DNA of 64,000 nucleotides. It comes from Sphingomonas azotifigens NBRC 15497. Its GTDB lineage: Bacteria > Pseudomonadota > Alphaproteobacteria > Sphingomonadales > Sphingomonadaceae. The notes under the pieces are model-generated. The model had not been told where the DNA came from. It saw only the letters and a list, made by a program, of their open reading frames with translations, and made no database searches. The DNA lies in assembly GCF_002091475.1 (NCBI RefSeq), contig NZ_BCTR01000017.1, positions 1 to 64,000 on the forward strand, read 5' to 3'. The translations under genes and the position numbers were made by a program. Positions 49,452 to 59,300 of this stretch are shown in pieces. Positions within the stretch are counted from its first letter, which is position 1; the number at the start of each line of letters is the position of its first letter.

Positions 49452-49904
49452 ATGAGTCTCGAAACCGGAGCAGGGTCGTCGATCGCCATTTCGGTCGCCG
49501 CCCCCGCCACCCAGGACACCGCAGGCTATGCAGCGTTGACCTACACGGAAGGCGGCAACTGCGAGAAGATCGGCACCATTGGTGCCACCTTTGCGAAGAC
49601 TGAGTTCCAGCCCCTCAAGGGGCCGAAGCAGAAGCTCAAGGGCAGCGCCGACTATGGTTCGCTGCAGCCCTCGTTTGCCGTCGACGATTCGGATGCGGGG
49701 CAGACGCTGTTCCGGACCGCTGCCGACGACGAGACGAACGCGCTGTTCTCGTTCCGTGTCACCAAGCAGAACGGCGCCAAGCGCTACTTCCAGGGGCGTG
49801 TTTTCGGCTGGCCGGAGACGATCGATGGCGCCGACCCCGTCGTCATGGCGGCCCCGACCGTCGAGATCTGCACGAAGGTCGTGAAGGTCGCCGCCGGATC
49901 CTGA
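49452..49904 (+). CDS. Major tail tube protein
   Basis: The 150-aa protein begins MSLETGAGSSIAISVAAPAT and has the tail-tube beta-sandwich pattern: TEFQPLKGPKQKLKGSADYG, LFRTAADDETNALFSFRVTK and AKRYFQGRVFGWPETI. It is expected to stack as hexamers around the tape measure. GAGGAG precedes ATG 49452. Confidence 0.88.
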   Translation: MSLETGAGSSIAISVAAPATQDTAGYAALTYTEGGNCEKIGTIGATFAKTEFQPLKGPKQKLKGSADYGSLQPSFAVDDSDAGQTLFRTAADDETNALFSFRVTKQNGAKRYFQGRVFGWPETIDGADPVVMAAPTVEICTKVVKVAAGS

Positions 49905-50007
49905 TCCTGCCCGGCGCCCGCGACGCCGGTATCTCTATGCGCCAGCTCGCCGCGTGATCGCGGGATGCGTGACGGGCTGGCGCACCAATCCCGCGAAAGG
50001 CTATCCC

Positions 50008-50424
50008 ATGTTCGACATCACCACTCAGGCGGTTGCCGATACTGCCCCCATCCATCTCAAGAGCGCTACCGGCGAACCGCTATATGCCGATGCGGAGCGC
50101 ACCAAGCCGGTCCAGATCATCGTGCACAGTCCGGGCAGCAAGGCTTTCTCCGCCGTCGAGACCGCGCAGTCCGCGCGCGCCGTGAAGCGGCTCAAGGCGA
50201 ATGACGGCGAACTTAGCGCGACCAGTGCGGAAGAGCGCCTTCAGCAGACGGCCGAGGATCTCGCGGCCCTCACCGTCCGCTTCGAAAACTTCACCTATCC
50301 GCCAGCGGGCGATACGCAGGGCGCCGAGCTGTTCAAGGCATTCTACGCAGATCCGAAGCTCGGGCACTTCGCCAAGCAGGTATCGAAATTCGTGACCGAC
50401 TGGAGCAATTTCACGGGAAAGTAA
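50008..50424 (+). CDS. Tail assembly chaperone (lambda gpG-like)
   Basis: ATG 50008 gives 138 aa (MFDITTQAVADTAPIHLKSA). The last codons are ACG GGA AAG TAA, which places the slippery heptamer GGGAAAG exactly in the 0-frame phase. In lambda the equivalent protein coats the tape measure protein during tail assembly. A -1 slip joins it to the frame ending at 50867, giving a 286-aa fusion. Confidence 0.85.
   Translation: MFDITTQAVADTAPIHLKSATGEPLYADAERTKPVQIIVHSPGSKAFSAVETAQSARAVKRLKANDGELSATSAEERLQQTAEDLAALTVRFENFTYPPAGDTQGAELFKAFYADPKLGHFAKQVSKFVTDWSNFTGK
50415..50421 (+). promoter_or_regulatory. Programmed -1 frameshift site GGGAAAG
   Basis: The heptamer reads G-GGA-AAG in the upstream frame and is followed at once by TAA. 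It is the same heptamer used by lambda G/GT. After slipping, the -1 frame (GTA AGT CGC CAG CTG ACC) has no stop before 50867. Confidence 0.82.
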
Positions 50425-50867
50425 GTCGCCAGCTGACCGTTTTCGTCCGGCAGATGGCATGGCTCAACACCGTGCCCAAGCCGGACGAGCGGACCAGGCG
50501 TGCGCGGGCGAACGCGCCGGTGCCCACACTGACCCGCGCCGAGAAAATGAAGCTGGATCGCATCGCGGTCCCGATGCCTCCGAACCCGCTTCCGCACATC
50601 GTAGAGCGTCTGCTCGAGATAGGGCTCAGTGAGGCGGCGGCCATGGGAGTTGGGCCGGTCAGCTGGCTTACGATCGACGCGTGGTGCCGGCTGCGCGGAA
50701 TTGATCTCCCGGCTTGGGAGGCGCTCCTGATCCGCCAACTGTCGGTCGAATATGTGGCTGAGCAGCGGCGGGCCGAGAGCGAGAACTGTCCGCCACCCTG
50801 GCGCTGGCAGGTCACCGAAGCAGAAAAGAAAGCCGAGCTCGCCGCGCTGGAGATGGTGCTCGGATAA
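50421..50867 (+). CDS. Tail assembly chaperone C-terminal part (gpT-like), by frameshift
   Basis: This frame has no good ribosome-binding site before its first ATG (50454), which supports expression only as the -1 frameshift fusion. It contributes 148 aa, including LPHIVERLLEIGLSEAAAMG and a C-terminal AEKKAELAALEMVLG. In lambda the GT fusion recruits tail tube protein to the chaperone-coated tape measure. If translated alone from 50454 it would be 137 aa. Confidence 0.78.
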   Translation, partial: VSRQLTVFVRQMAWLNTVPKPDERTRRARANAPVPTLTRAEKMKLDRIAVPMPPNPLPHIVERLLEIGLSEAAAMGVGPVSWLTIDAWCRLRGIDLPAWEALLIRQLSVEYVAEQRRAESENCPPPWRWQVTEAEKKAELAALEMVLG

Positions 50868-50912
50868 CTCAACAATGTCCTGCTTCGGCAGGGCTGATCG
50901 TGGAGGTCGCCC

Positions 50913-53900
50913 ATGGACGACGGCTCGCCCGCGCTGGAGGTCGGCTTTGCGATCGACATGGGCAATGCGTTCGATGACCTGGTGCATCTCCAGCGTGAGA
51001 TGAACACCACCGAGGTCAAGGTTGCTGCCGAGGCGGCCAAGATTGAGCGCGCCACGTCCGGAATGCTCGATCTTGGCCGCGCGACTGCGGGCATCCGCAC
51101 GTTCGGCAGCGCTGCCACCAAAGAAGCGCAAAATGCGGCCCGTGAGCTTGCCCGCGTCGAGAAAGCTGGCGAATCTCTGTCCCGGCAGTTGGAGCGCCAA
51201 GCTTCCACCTTCGGCAAGACGCGCGAGGAAATCCGCGCGATGAAGGTCGAGACCGCGGCTTTGGCTGCCGAGCAGCGGGGCCTGACGGAGCTGGCGGAGC
51301 GGCTGCGATCGCAACAGGCATCGCTTGCCTCGGCGGAAGCGGAAGCTGCAGCGGCCTCCGAGCGCAAGGCGCTAGCCGACCGCGCCGCGGCTGCAGCTGC
51401 TCGGTCGGCTGCAGAAATGCAGGCATCGTTGGCGCGAGAAGCGTTGCAATTGCGTTCCGCGCTCGACCCCATGTTTGCCGCCCAGCAGCGGTTCAATTCC
51501 GCCCTTGAGCAGGCTGAGCGCCTGTATGCCGCCAATGTGATCAGCGCCCGCGAGTATGCGGCCGCTCACGATCTGGCTCGTACGGAACTGCAGCGGCACG
51601 CCCAGGCGGTAGCGGGGACAAGCACAGCGCTGGAGCAGCTGGCCGAACAGGAGCGCCGATCGGCGGCGGCCGCCCGAGAAGCTGCACAGGCAGAGGAACT
51701 GCTGGCGCGCGAGGCTGCGCAGCTCCGCGCTTCCATCGATCCAATGTTCGCCGCCCAGCAGCGTTTCGACCTGGAGATGGAGCGGGCGGAGCGGCTTTTC
51801 GCCGCGAACGCGATCAGTGCGCGCGAGTATGCCGCAGCCCAGCAGGCTGCGCGTACCTCCCTGTACCAACATGCCCAAGTGGTGACGGGTGCGGCCGCTA
51901 GCTTGGCGCAGTTGGCGGAACGCGAGCGCGCGGCGGCGGCCGCAGCGCGTGAGGCCGCCGCCGCCCAACAGCGTCTGGCATCGGAGGCGGTTCAGCTTCG
52001 GTCGGCTATCGACCCAATGTACGCGGCGCAGCAACGCTTCGACACCGAGATGGTGCGCGCCGACACGCTGCTCGCACAGGGTGTGATCAGTCAGCGGGAG
52101 TATGCGCAGGCGGTGCAACTCGCTCGGAACAACCTCTATTCGCACGCGCAAGCCGTCGCCGGCTCCAGCGCCGCGCAGCAGCGCGCGATCGCCTCGCTAG
52201 GGGCTGGGCGCATGGCGATGCAGGGGCTTTCCTATCAGGCGCAGGATACGTTCACACAGCTCAGCATGGGCGCGAACGTCTTCTCGGTGCTCGCCATCCA
52301 AGGCGGTCAGGCAGCGGGCGCCTTCGCGTTCATGGAAGGGCGTGCGGGCAGCTTCGCTCGCTTTATGTTGGGTCCGCGGGGGCTTGCCATCACGGCTGGC
52401 ATGCTGGTGCTAGGTGCGCTGACGAAGGGTATGTTCGACAACAGCGATGCGGCGAAAGCCGCGGAAGCTGGCATGAAGAAGTTCCAGGACCGCCAGTCGG
52501 ACATCGGCAACTTCATCGACGACACTACCGGTCGACTAAAGGAACAGAACAAAACCCTGATCCTGAACGCCATCCTTGCGCGACAGGCGCAGATCGCCGC
52601 GAACGATAAGGAGGTTGCGGACAGCCGGCGGAAGGCATTCGACCGTGCTGGCCAGGCGGCGCTGCGGGCGACCCAGGCGGCCCCTGGCACGACAACCTCT
52701 GGAGTCAGCTTCACTGACGATGTGGACGTGCAGCGCGTTATCAAGGCCGCGGGGAACGATACCGGCAAGCTCGCGGAAGGGCTCGCAGCGTTGGCGAAAA
52801 CCCGCCCTGCTCTGGCGAAGGTGGCACTAGACGTCAGCTCCATTGGGGGGCAGGCAATCCTCGCCCAGCGCGACAACGAGCGATTGAATAAGGAGCTGCG
52901 CGGGCTGGCAGGCGATACCAAGGCCTTCGCAAATAGCTCCGTTGAAGCGGTGAAGCGCGAGGCGGCCCTGGCGGCCGCCACGACGCCCCTCGAGAAGGCT
53001 AAGGCGCAGCTTGCGATCGTCGAGGCAGAGGGAACTGCTGCGGTCAAAGCAGGCGGCGCCGCCGTCGACCAATACAAGCAGAAGCTTGTCGGTGCGACTT
53101 TGGCTGTAAAGGCTGCGGAGGAAGCGCAGAAGAAGCAGACCGCTGCCAACCGCGCCGCGGCTTCTGCCGAGCGGAGGGAGGAAAACCTTCAGGAGAAGTT
53201 GGCGCGCGAGGCTGCTTCGACCGAGGCGCAAACCCGCAACCTGTTTGGGCTGGCCGACGCGTATGAGAAGTCGGGTGGTGCGGCGCTGATCGCTGAGGCT
53301 CGTGTGAAGGCGGAAAGCCAAGCGATCAAGGAGCAGGGCGATATCGCCGCGTTTGTCTTGCGGCAGACGAATCTTGCCATCGCGCAGCGTGTGGCAGATG
53401 CTGCCAAGTCGACCGCCACCTTGCGCGCCCAAGCGGACGTGCAGGCACAGGTGAACGCGGCAGTGGCGGCTGGTAATGTGGACGCGTCCGAAGCGTCTCG
53501 GCTGGTGCGCGATCAGATGGCGGACCTACCGCTACTCCAGGCGATCGAGGCCGCGCAACAGCAAGGATTGGCGAAGGAGGCGCAGCGAGCGACCGATGCA
53601 CTTGCTGAGCAGCGCGCCGAGCGTAAGCGGCTGACCGAAGAAGAGGATCGCGCGCGGCTGGCCAGCAACGTACAGACCGGCAAGGATCGCCTGGCTGAGC
53701 TTCGCGAGGAGTTGCGTCTGATCGGTGCGACGGACGAAGCCCGTGCCCGCTCGCTGGCCGAGTTCCGCGCACAGCAGGAGGTATCCACCCTGAAGGGCGT
53801 CGATCCTGCGCAGGCCGCCGCTTATGTAAAGCTGCAGGGCGACATCGCGGCCCAGATGGAGCGAAATCGGTCGGCGCAGGACGCCTATAACGATTCGCTG

Positions 53901-56345
53901 ATGTTCGCGGCCGACAAGTGGGACCTGATCGCGCGAAATGCACAGCGCGCCGGGCAAGGCATGGCCGACGCCTTCGGGTCCGCGGGCCGCGCCATCGGTG
54001 ACCTGGCGACGATCTACGCTGGCTTCCAGGCAGATCGCGCCCGGCTTGATGCCCAGCACGATGCCCAGCTGAAGCGCTGGCACGGCAACGAGGCGCAGAT
54101 CGCGCGCGAGAACCAGAAGTATGCAATCCAGACGTCGGCGATGCAGGTCGGCGCCTACGGCGACGCAGCTGCGGCCGCGAAGAACTTCTTCGGCGAAGGC
54201 ACTGCCGGCTATGAAGCGCTCGCAGCGGCGGAGAAGGCATTCCGCGCCGTCGAGTTCGCGCTTTCCGTGCGTGCGATGGCACAGGATGCGATCGAGACTG
54301 CGAGCTCCATCGGGAATAGTGTCGCGCGCGCTGCGCAGAACGGCGTCGAGGCAGTGTCCAAGGCGCTCGCCAGTCTTCCGCCGCCTCTGAACTTCGTGGC
54401 GGCCGCAGCTGTCGTCGGCGCACTTGCCGCGATCGGCATCTCGATCGCAGGTTCGTTCGGTGGCTCCGGCGCGAAACCGGCTCCGTCCAACACCGGCACC
54501 GGGACCGTCCTCGGCGACAGCAAGGCGCAGAGCGAGAGCCTCAAGCGGGCGATCGACGAACTGAAGAGCGTCGACACGCTGACCAACGTCTATTCGCGCC
54601 AGATGCTGGCCTCGCTGAAGTCGATCGACAGCCAGATCAGCGGCGTGGCGTCGGTGATCGTCCGCGGTGGCGACATCAACGCCAGTGCCAGCGTGGCGCA
54701 GGGCTTCAAGCCGAACTTGATCGGCTCGGTCCTCGGCGCAATCCCGCTCGTCGGCGGCATCCTCAGCAGCCTGTTCGGTACCCGCACGGACGTGACGGGC
54801 AGCGGCATCTACGGCGGCGCGCAGTCGGTCGGCAGCATCCTGAACGGCGGCTTCAATGGGCAGGCCTATTCGGACGTGACGAAGACCAAGAAGTTCCTCG
54901 GCATCGTCACCGGCCGGTCCTACTCGACCGAATACGGCGCGCTGGATCCGAACCTCAACAGCCAGTTCACGCTGATCCTCCGCAGCTTCAACGACGCGAT
55001 CAAGGCGGCGGCAGTGCCGCTGGGCGAATCGACCGACGCGATCCAGGAGAAGCTGAACGGCTTCGTCGTGAACATCGGCAAGATCGACCTGAAGGGGCTC
55101 ACCGGCGAGCAGATCCAGGAGAAGCTGAACGCGGTGTTCGGCGCGGCCGCGGACAACATGGCAACCGCGGCCTTCCCGCTGATCTCGCAATTCCAGAAGG
55201 TGGGCGAGGGCGCCTTCGAGACGCTCACCCGCGTCGCCTCGACCGTCGAGCAGGTCAGCACCTCTCTCGACCTGCTCGGCACCAGCGCGAAGGGCATGGG
55301 CATTGCCGCCAAGCTGGGGCTGGCCGACCAGTTCGACAGCGTCTCGGCGCTGAACGACGCGGCGACCGCCTATTTCCAGGCGTTCTACACCTCGGAGGAG
55401 CAGGCGGCCGCCAAGACGGCCCAGATGGGCAAGGTGTTCGCCAGCCTCGGGCTGTCGGTGCCGTCCACGCTCGCCAGCTTCCGCCAGCTCGTGGAGGCGC
55501 AGGACCTGACCACCGCCGCCGGCCAGGGGACCTATGCCACGCTGCTCAAGCTGGCCCCGGCGTTCGCCGACCTTCAGCAGTCGCTGCAGGGCGCCAAGAG
55601 CGCGGCGGACATCCTGAGCGAGCGGCAGGACCTCGAACGCCAGATCCTCGAACTGCAGGGCAAGACGGACGAGATCCGCAAGCTCGACCTGGCCAAGCTC
55701 GATGCGAGCAACCGCGCGCTGCAGCTGCAGGTGTGGGCGATCCAGGACGCGCAGGATGCCGCCAAGGCGGCGGACGAGCTGCGGCAGGCGTGGACCACGG
55801 TCGGCGACAGCATCATGGACGAGGTGAAGCGGATCCGGGGGCTCGGCGACGTGGGCGGCTCGAACACGTTCGCGAGCCTGCTCGGCCAGTTCAACGCGGC
55901 GACCGCCGCGGCGCGCGGCGGCGATCAGGACGCGGCGAAGTCGCTGCCGCAGCTGTCGCAGGCGCTGCTCGCGGCAGCCGCGAACTCCGCCACCAGCCGG
56001 CAGGAGCTGGCCCGGGTGCAGGCGCAGACCGCGGCCAGCCTCGAGGCGACCTACGGCGCCATCAACAAGCTGGGCACCGCCGCGACCGCGACCAGCAACA
56101 GCGCGCTGCTCGCCGCCGCGGCAACCGCGCAGACGGCGACCTCTGGCTCGAACGACAACACCGCCACCATCGCCGACCTTCGGACGGCGCTGGCGGCGCT
56201 CACCGATGAGGTGAAGCAGCTGCGCAACGACAACAACGCGGGCCACCAGGCGACCGCCGCGAACACCGGCAAAACGGCGAAGGTGCTCAGCACCGCCCAG
56301 GATGCCGCCGGCGGCGTGGGCATCGGCACGAAGGCGGTCGCATGA
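50913..56345 (+). CDS. Tape measure protein
   Basis: This 1810-aa protein sets tail length and is ejected with the DNA. It begins LEVGFAIDMGNAFDDLVHLQ and has long coiled coils. Three exact-length 91-aa repeats (about residues 175-450) each contain AAQLRASIDPMFAAQQRF and ISAREYAAA. Hydrophobic segments follow near residues 465-510 (LSVLAIQGGQAAGAFAFMEG-like and MLGPRGLAITAGMLVLGALT) and near 1165-1190. GGAGG lies 5-9 nt before ATG 50913. It is the largest gene in the window. Confidence 0.93.
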   Translation: MDDGSPALEVGFAIDMGNAFDDLVHLQREMNTTEVKVAAEAAKIERATSGMLDLGRATAGIRTFGSAATKEAQNAARELARVEKAGESLSRQLERQASTFGKTREEIRAMKVETAALAAEQRGLTELAERLRSQQASLASAEAEAAAASERKALADRAAAAAARSAAEMQASLAREALQLRSALDPMFAAQQRFNSALEQAERLYAANVISAREYAAAHDLARTELQRHAQAVAGTSTALEQLAEQERRSAAAAREAAQAEELLAREAAQLRASIDPMFAAQQRFDLEMERAERLFAANAISAREYAAAQQAARTSLYQHAQVVTGAAASLAQLAERERAAAAAAREAAAAQQRLASEAVQLRSAIDPMYAAQQRFDTEMVRADTLLAQGVISQREYAQAVQLARNNLYSHAQAVAGSSAAQQRAIASLGAGRMAMQGLSYQAQDTFTQLSMGANVFSVLAIQGGQAAGAFAFMEGRAGSFARFMLGPRGLAITAGMLVLGALTKGMFDNSDAAKAAEAGMKKFQDRQSDIGNFIDDTTGRLKEQNKTLILNAILARQAQIAANDKEVADSRRKAFDRAGQAALRATQAAPGTTTSGVSFTDDVDVQRVIKAAGNDTGKLAEGLAALAKTRPALAKVALDVSSIGGQAILAQRDNERLNKELRGLAGDTKAFANSSVEAVKREAALAAATTPLEKAKAQLAIVEAEGTAAVKAGGAAVDQYKQKLVGATLAVKAAEEAQKKQTAANRAAASAERREENLQEKLAREAASTEAQTRNLFGLADAYEKSGGAALIAEARVKAESQAIKEQGDIAAFVLRQTNLAIAQRVADAAKSTATLRAQADVQAQVNAAVAAGNVDASEASRLVRDQMADLPLLQAIEAAQQQGLAKEAQRATDALAEQRAERKRLTEEEDRARLASNVQTGKDRLAELREELRLIGATDEARARSLAEFRAQQEVSTLKGVDPAQAAAYVKLQGDIAAQMERNRSAQDAYNDSLMFAADKWDLIARNAQRAGQGMADAFGSAGRAIGDLATIYAGFQADRARLDAQHDAQLKRWHGNEAQIARENQKYAIQTSAMQVGAYGDAAAAAKNFFGEGTAGYEALAAAEKAFRAVEFALSVRAMAQDAIETASSIGNSVARAAQNGVEAVSKALASLPPPLNFVAAAAVVGALAAIGISIAGSFGGSGAKPAPSNTGTGTVLGDSKAQSESLKRAIDELKSVDTLTNVYSRQMLASLKSIDSQISGVASVIVRGGDINASASVAQGFKPNLIGSVLGAIPLVGGILSSLFGTRTDVTGSGIYGGAQSVGSILNGGFNGQAYSDVTKTKKFLGIVTGRSYSTEYGALDPNLNSQFTLILRSFNDAIKAAAVPLGESTDAIQEKLNGFVVNIGKIDLKGLTGEQIQEKLNAVFGAAADNMATAAFPLISQFQKVGEGAFETLTRVASTVEQVSTSLDLLGTSAKGMGIAAKLGLADQFDSVSALNDAATAYFQAFYTSEEQAAAKTAQMGKVFASLGLSVPSTLASFRQLVEAQDLTTAAGQGTYATLLKLAPAFADLQQSLQGAKSAADILSERQDLERQILELQGKTDEIRKLDLAKLDASNRALQLQVWAIQDAQDAAKAADELRQAWTTVGDSIMDEVKRIRGLGDVGGSNTFASLLGQFNAATAAARGGDQDAAKSLPQLSQALLAAAANSATSRQELARVQAQTAASLEATYGAINKLGTAATATSNSALLAAAATAQTATSGSNDNTATIADLRTALAALTDEVKQLRNDNNAGHQATAANTGKTAKVLSTAQDAAGGVGIGTKAVA

Positions 56346-59300
56346 AGGTCGTTCGCCCGCTCCCGATCAGCCTGACCGCCTCGTCGGTGCCGGAGAACGA
56401 CTATCCGGCGTGGGCGGCACCGACCTCCTATGCGCTCGGCGCGCGGGTGATCGTCGCGTCCACGCACCGCGTGTTCGAGAGCGCCGTCGCAGGCAACCAG
56501 GGGCACGATCCGCTCACCTCCGGCTCTGCCTTCTGGGTCGACGCGGGGCCAACGAACCGCTGGGCGATGTTCGACGCGGCAGCCGGCCCCGCGACCACCG
56601 CGGCGGCGGTGATCGCCGTGACGCTGGCGCTCGGTGATTCGGTCGATGCGATCGGGCTGGTGGACCTGCAGGCGGAAAGCGTCCGGATCGAAATCGCCGC
56701 GGCTGGCGTCACCATCTTCGACGCGACCCGCGGCGCGCCCGCGGCGTGCGAGGTGTTCCTTGGCTTGCCCGCGGCGACCGGCCGATCGGCGACGATCACG
56801 ATCGCGCCGACCGGCGGCGCGGCGATTGTCGGCAAGCTGATCACCGGCGCCGCGCTCGACCTGGGCACACTCGCCGACGCGCCGACGGTGGGGCTCACCG
56901 ACTTCAGCCGCCGGGAAACCGATGCGTTCGGCGTCACCACCATTGCGGAGCGCGGCTGGACGAAGCGGATCGAGGCGAAATGCCTGATCGACGCGGCGGC
57001 GGTGGACGGCATCCAGCGCCAGCTTGCCGCGATCCGCGCGCAGGCGGCGCTGTGGGTTGGGGAAGGGGACGTCCCCAGCCTGATCAGCTACGGCTTCTTC
57101 AAGGACTTCTCGCAGATCATCAGCCTGCAGGGCGTCAGCACCTGCGCGCTTTCGATCGACGGCCTGCCGGCGGCCGACATCGCCGTGCCGGTGTCGGATC
57201 CGGCATTCAGTGGTGCCAGCGACTTTCAGGTTCTGCGCCCGGTCCTGATCACCGAGGCGGCGCTCGTCGCATCCTCGGTGCCCGAGAACGACTATCCGGT
57301 CTATTCGCCCGACCGCACCTATATCGCTGGCGAGCGCGTCATCCTGCCGCTGACGCACCGCGCGTACGAGAGTGCAGTCGGCGGTAACCATGGCAACGAC
57401 CCAGCGACCGATACGGTGCATTGGCTCGACGTCGGCCCGACCAAGCGCTGGGCAATGTTCGACCAGGCGCTCGGCACAGCGACCACCGCGGTCGGCGCGT
57501 TCAGCGTGCAGCTGCGGCCTGGGATTCCCGTGGACGCGCTGGCGTTACTCGACGTGGCAGGAGCAACGGTGCGCGTCCAGGCGCCCGGCTACGACCAGAC
57601 GCGCGCGGTGGGCGGCGACGTCACCACCGCGCTGTTCCTCGATCTGGCGCTTACCGCTGGTGAAACCGTCATGGTGACAATCGCCGGCGCGGACAGCGGC
57701 GCCGCGGTGGCGGTGGGCACGTTGCTGATCGGCACGCGCGAGGGGCTGGGCACGATCGCCGACGAGCCGAACATCAGCATCCTCGATTTCAGCGTCAAGG
57801 ACACCGACGACTTCGGCAACACCGTGCCGATCGAGCGCGCCTGGGCGAAGCGGATGGAGGCGAAGAGCCAGATTGCCACGGGTGGGGCAGATGCCCTGCT
57901 GCGGCGCCTGGCGACGCTGCGCGCCAAGCCCGCGCTGTGGATCGGCGCGGCCGAGTTCGATGCTCTGACCATCTACGGCTTCTTCCGAGATTTCACCGTC
58001 ACGCTGGGCGAGCAGGTCAGCACCACATCGGTGACGATCGAGGGTCTCGCCAAGGCTTCGCCGGATGGTCCTTCGAACACGGTAGTGACCTGGGAGAATA
58101 TCGTTGGTCCGGGCAAGCCAGCCGACAACGCGACGGTTGGCGCGCCAGCAGGGACGAACGTCGGGGGCGTGCCGGCCGAGGATATCGCCGACGCCGTGAA
58201 GGACGCCAACGGCAATGTCGTGCCTGCGCGAGAGCAGTTCGCTGCGGTCAAGGCGCAGATCGATGCCGAAGTCGGCTCGGCGCAGACCGACGCGGCGCAC
58301 GCCCGGGACGATGCGGCAGCGGCGCGCACGGATCTGTCGATCGAGGTGCAGCGCGCCAAGGACGCGGAAGGCGCGATCAACACCACGCTCGCGAGCGTGA
58401 AGGCCACAGCGGACCAGGCCAAGGCGGGGGTTACCGACGAAGCCACGGTGCGATCTGCTGCCGACGTGGCGCTGGCCAACCGGCTCACCACCACCGAGGC
58501 GCAGCTGGCTGGTACGCAAGGCAGCGTCCTGAGTGGCCGGATCACGGACGAGTCGACGGCCCGGGCCAATGCCGACAACGCGATTGCCAGTCGGACATCG
58601 GCGACCGAAGCTCAGCTGGCGGGAACGCAGGCAAGCCAGCTGCAGTCGCGCATCTCCAATGAAGAGACCGCGCGAGCGGGAGGCGATAGCGCTCTGGCGA
58701 ACCGCGCGACCGCGCTGGAGTCGACGGTCGGCTCGGCTAGCGGCGCTCTCAACGCCAACCCTGGATTTTCGGTCTGGCTTGACGGTCAGCGGCTGCCGGC
58801 CGAGTGGCAGGAATGGGGCGGCATCTACACCCTCGACCGCTATGGTGATGGGCGCCCGACGCGTTCATGGTGCGTGCACCATGCGGTGCCGGCGAACGTA
58901 GACGCTGGTATTCTTCAGGCCCTGGCGACGGTTGCGGCAGCCGGTTGGTACGTTATCGACGTCGACGTAGACCTAAATAGCGGCACTTGGCGCGGGTCGG
59001 GAGTCACGATCAGCGGCCAATACAATCTCGCGTTCCACAACCAGGCAGACAATGCCGGGATTGTCAGTGAGACGCAGCTTGGCAACCGCCGATGGAGCTT
59101 TCTGCTTCAAAAAGCCGCCGATCCCTACGGCAACTTCCACATTATGACCAGTTGGGCCGGATTCGGCACGGCGACCGATGCGAAGGACGTCGTTTGGCAC
59201 CGCTGCTCGATCCGGCCCGCGAATGACGCTGAGATCAAGGCCGGCAAGGCATCTGTTGACGTTGCCACTGCTCTCGCGCGCATCGGTACCGAGGAGACGA

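Noticed and set aside
49117..49455. Plus-strand frame running through the tRNA-shaped element and the 66-aa gene
   Set aside because: Out of frame with the well-supported 66-aa gene and made of Arg/Gly-rich shadow sequence.
53532..56246. 904-codon open frame antisense to the tape measure gene
   Set aside because: Low-complexity Arg/Gly/Leu composition and no start context. The plus-strand tape measure frame is clearly the gene.
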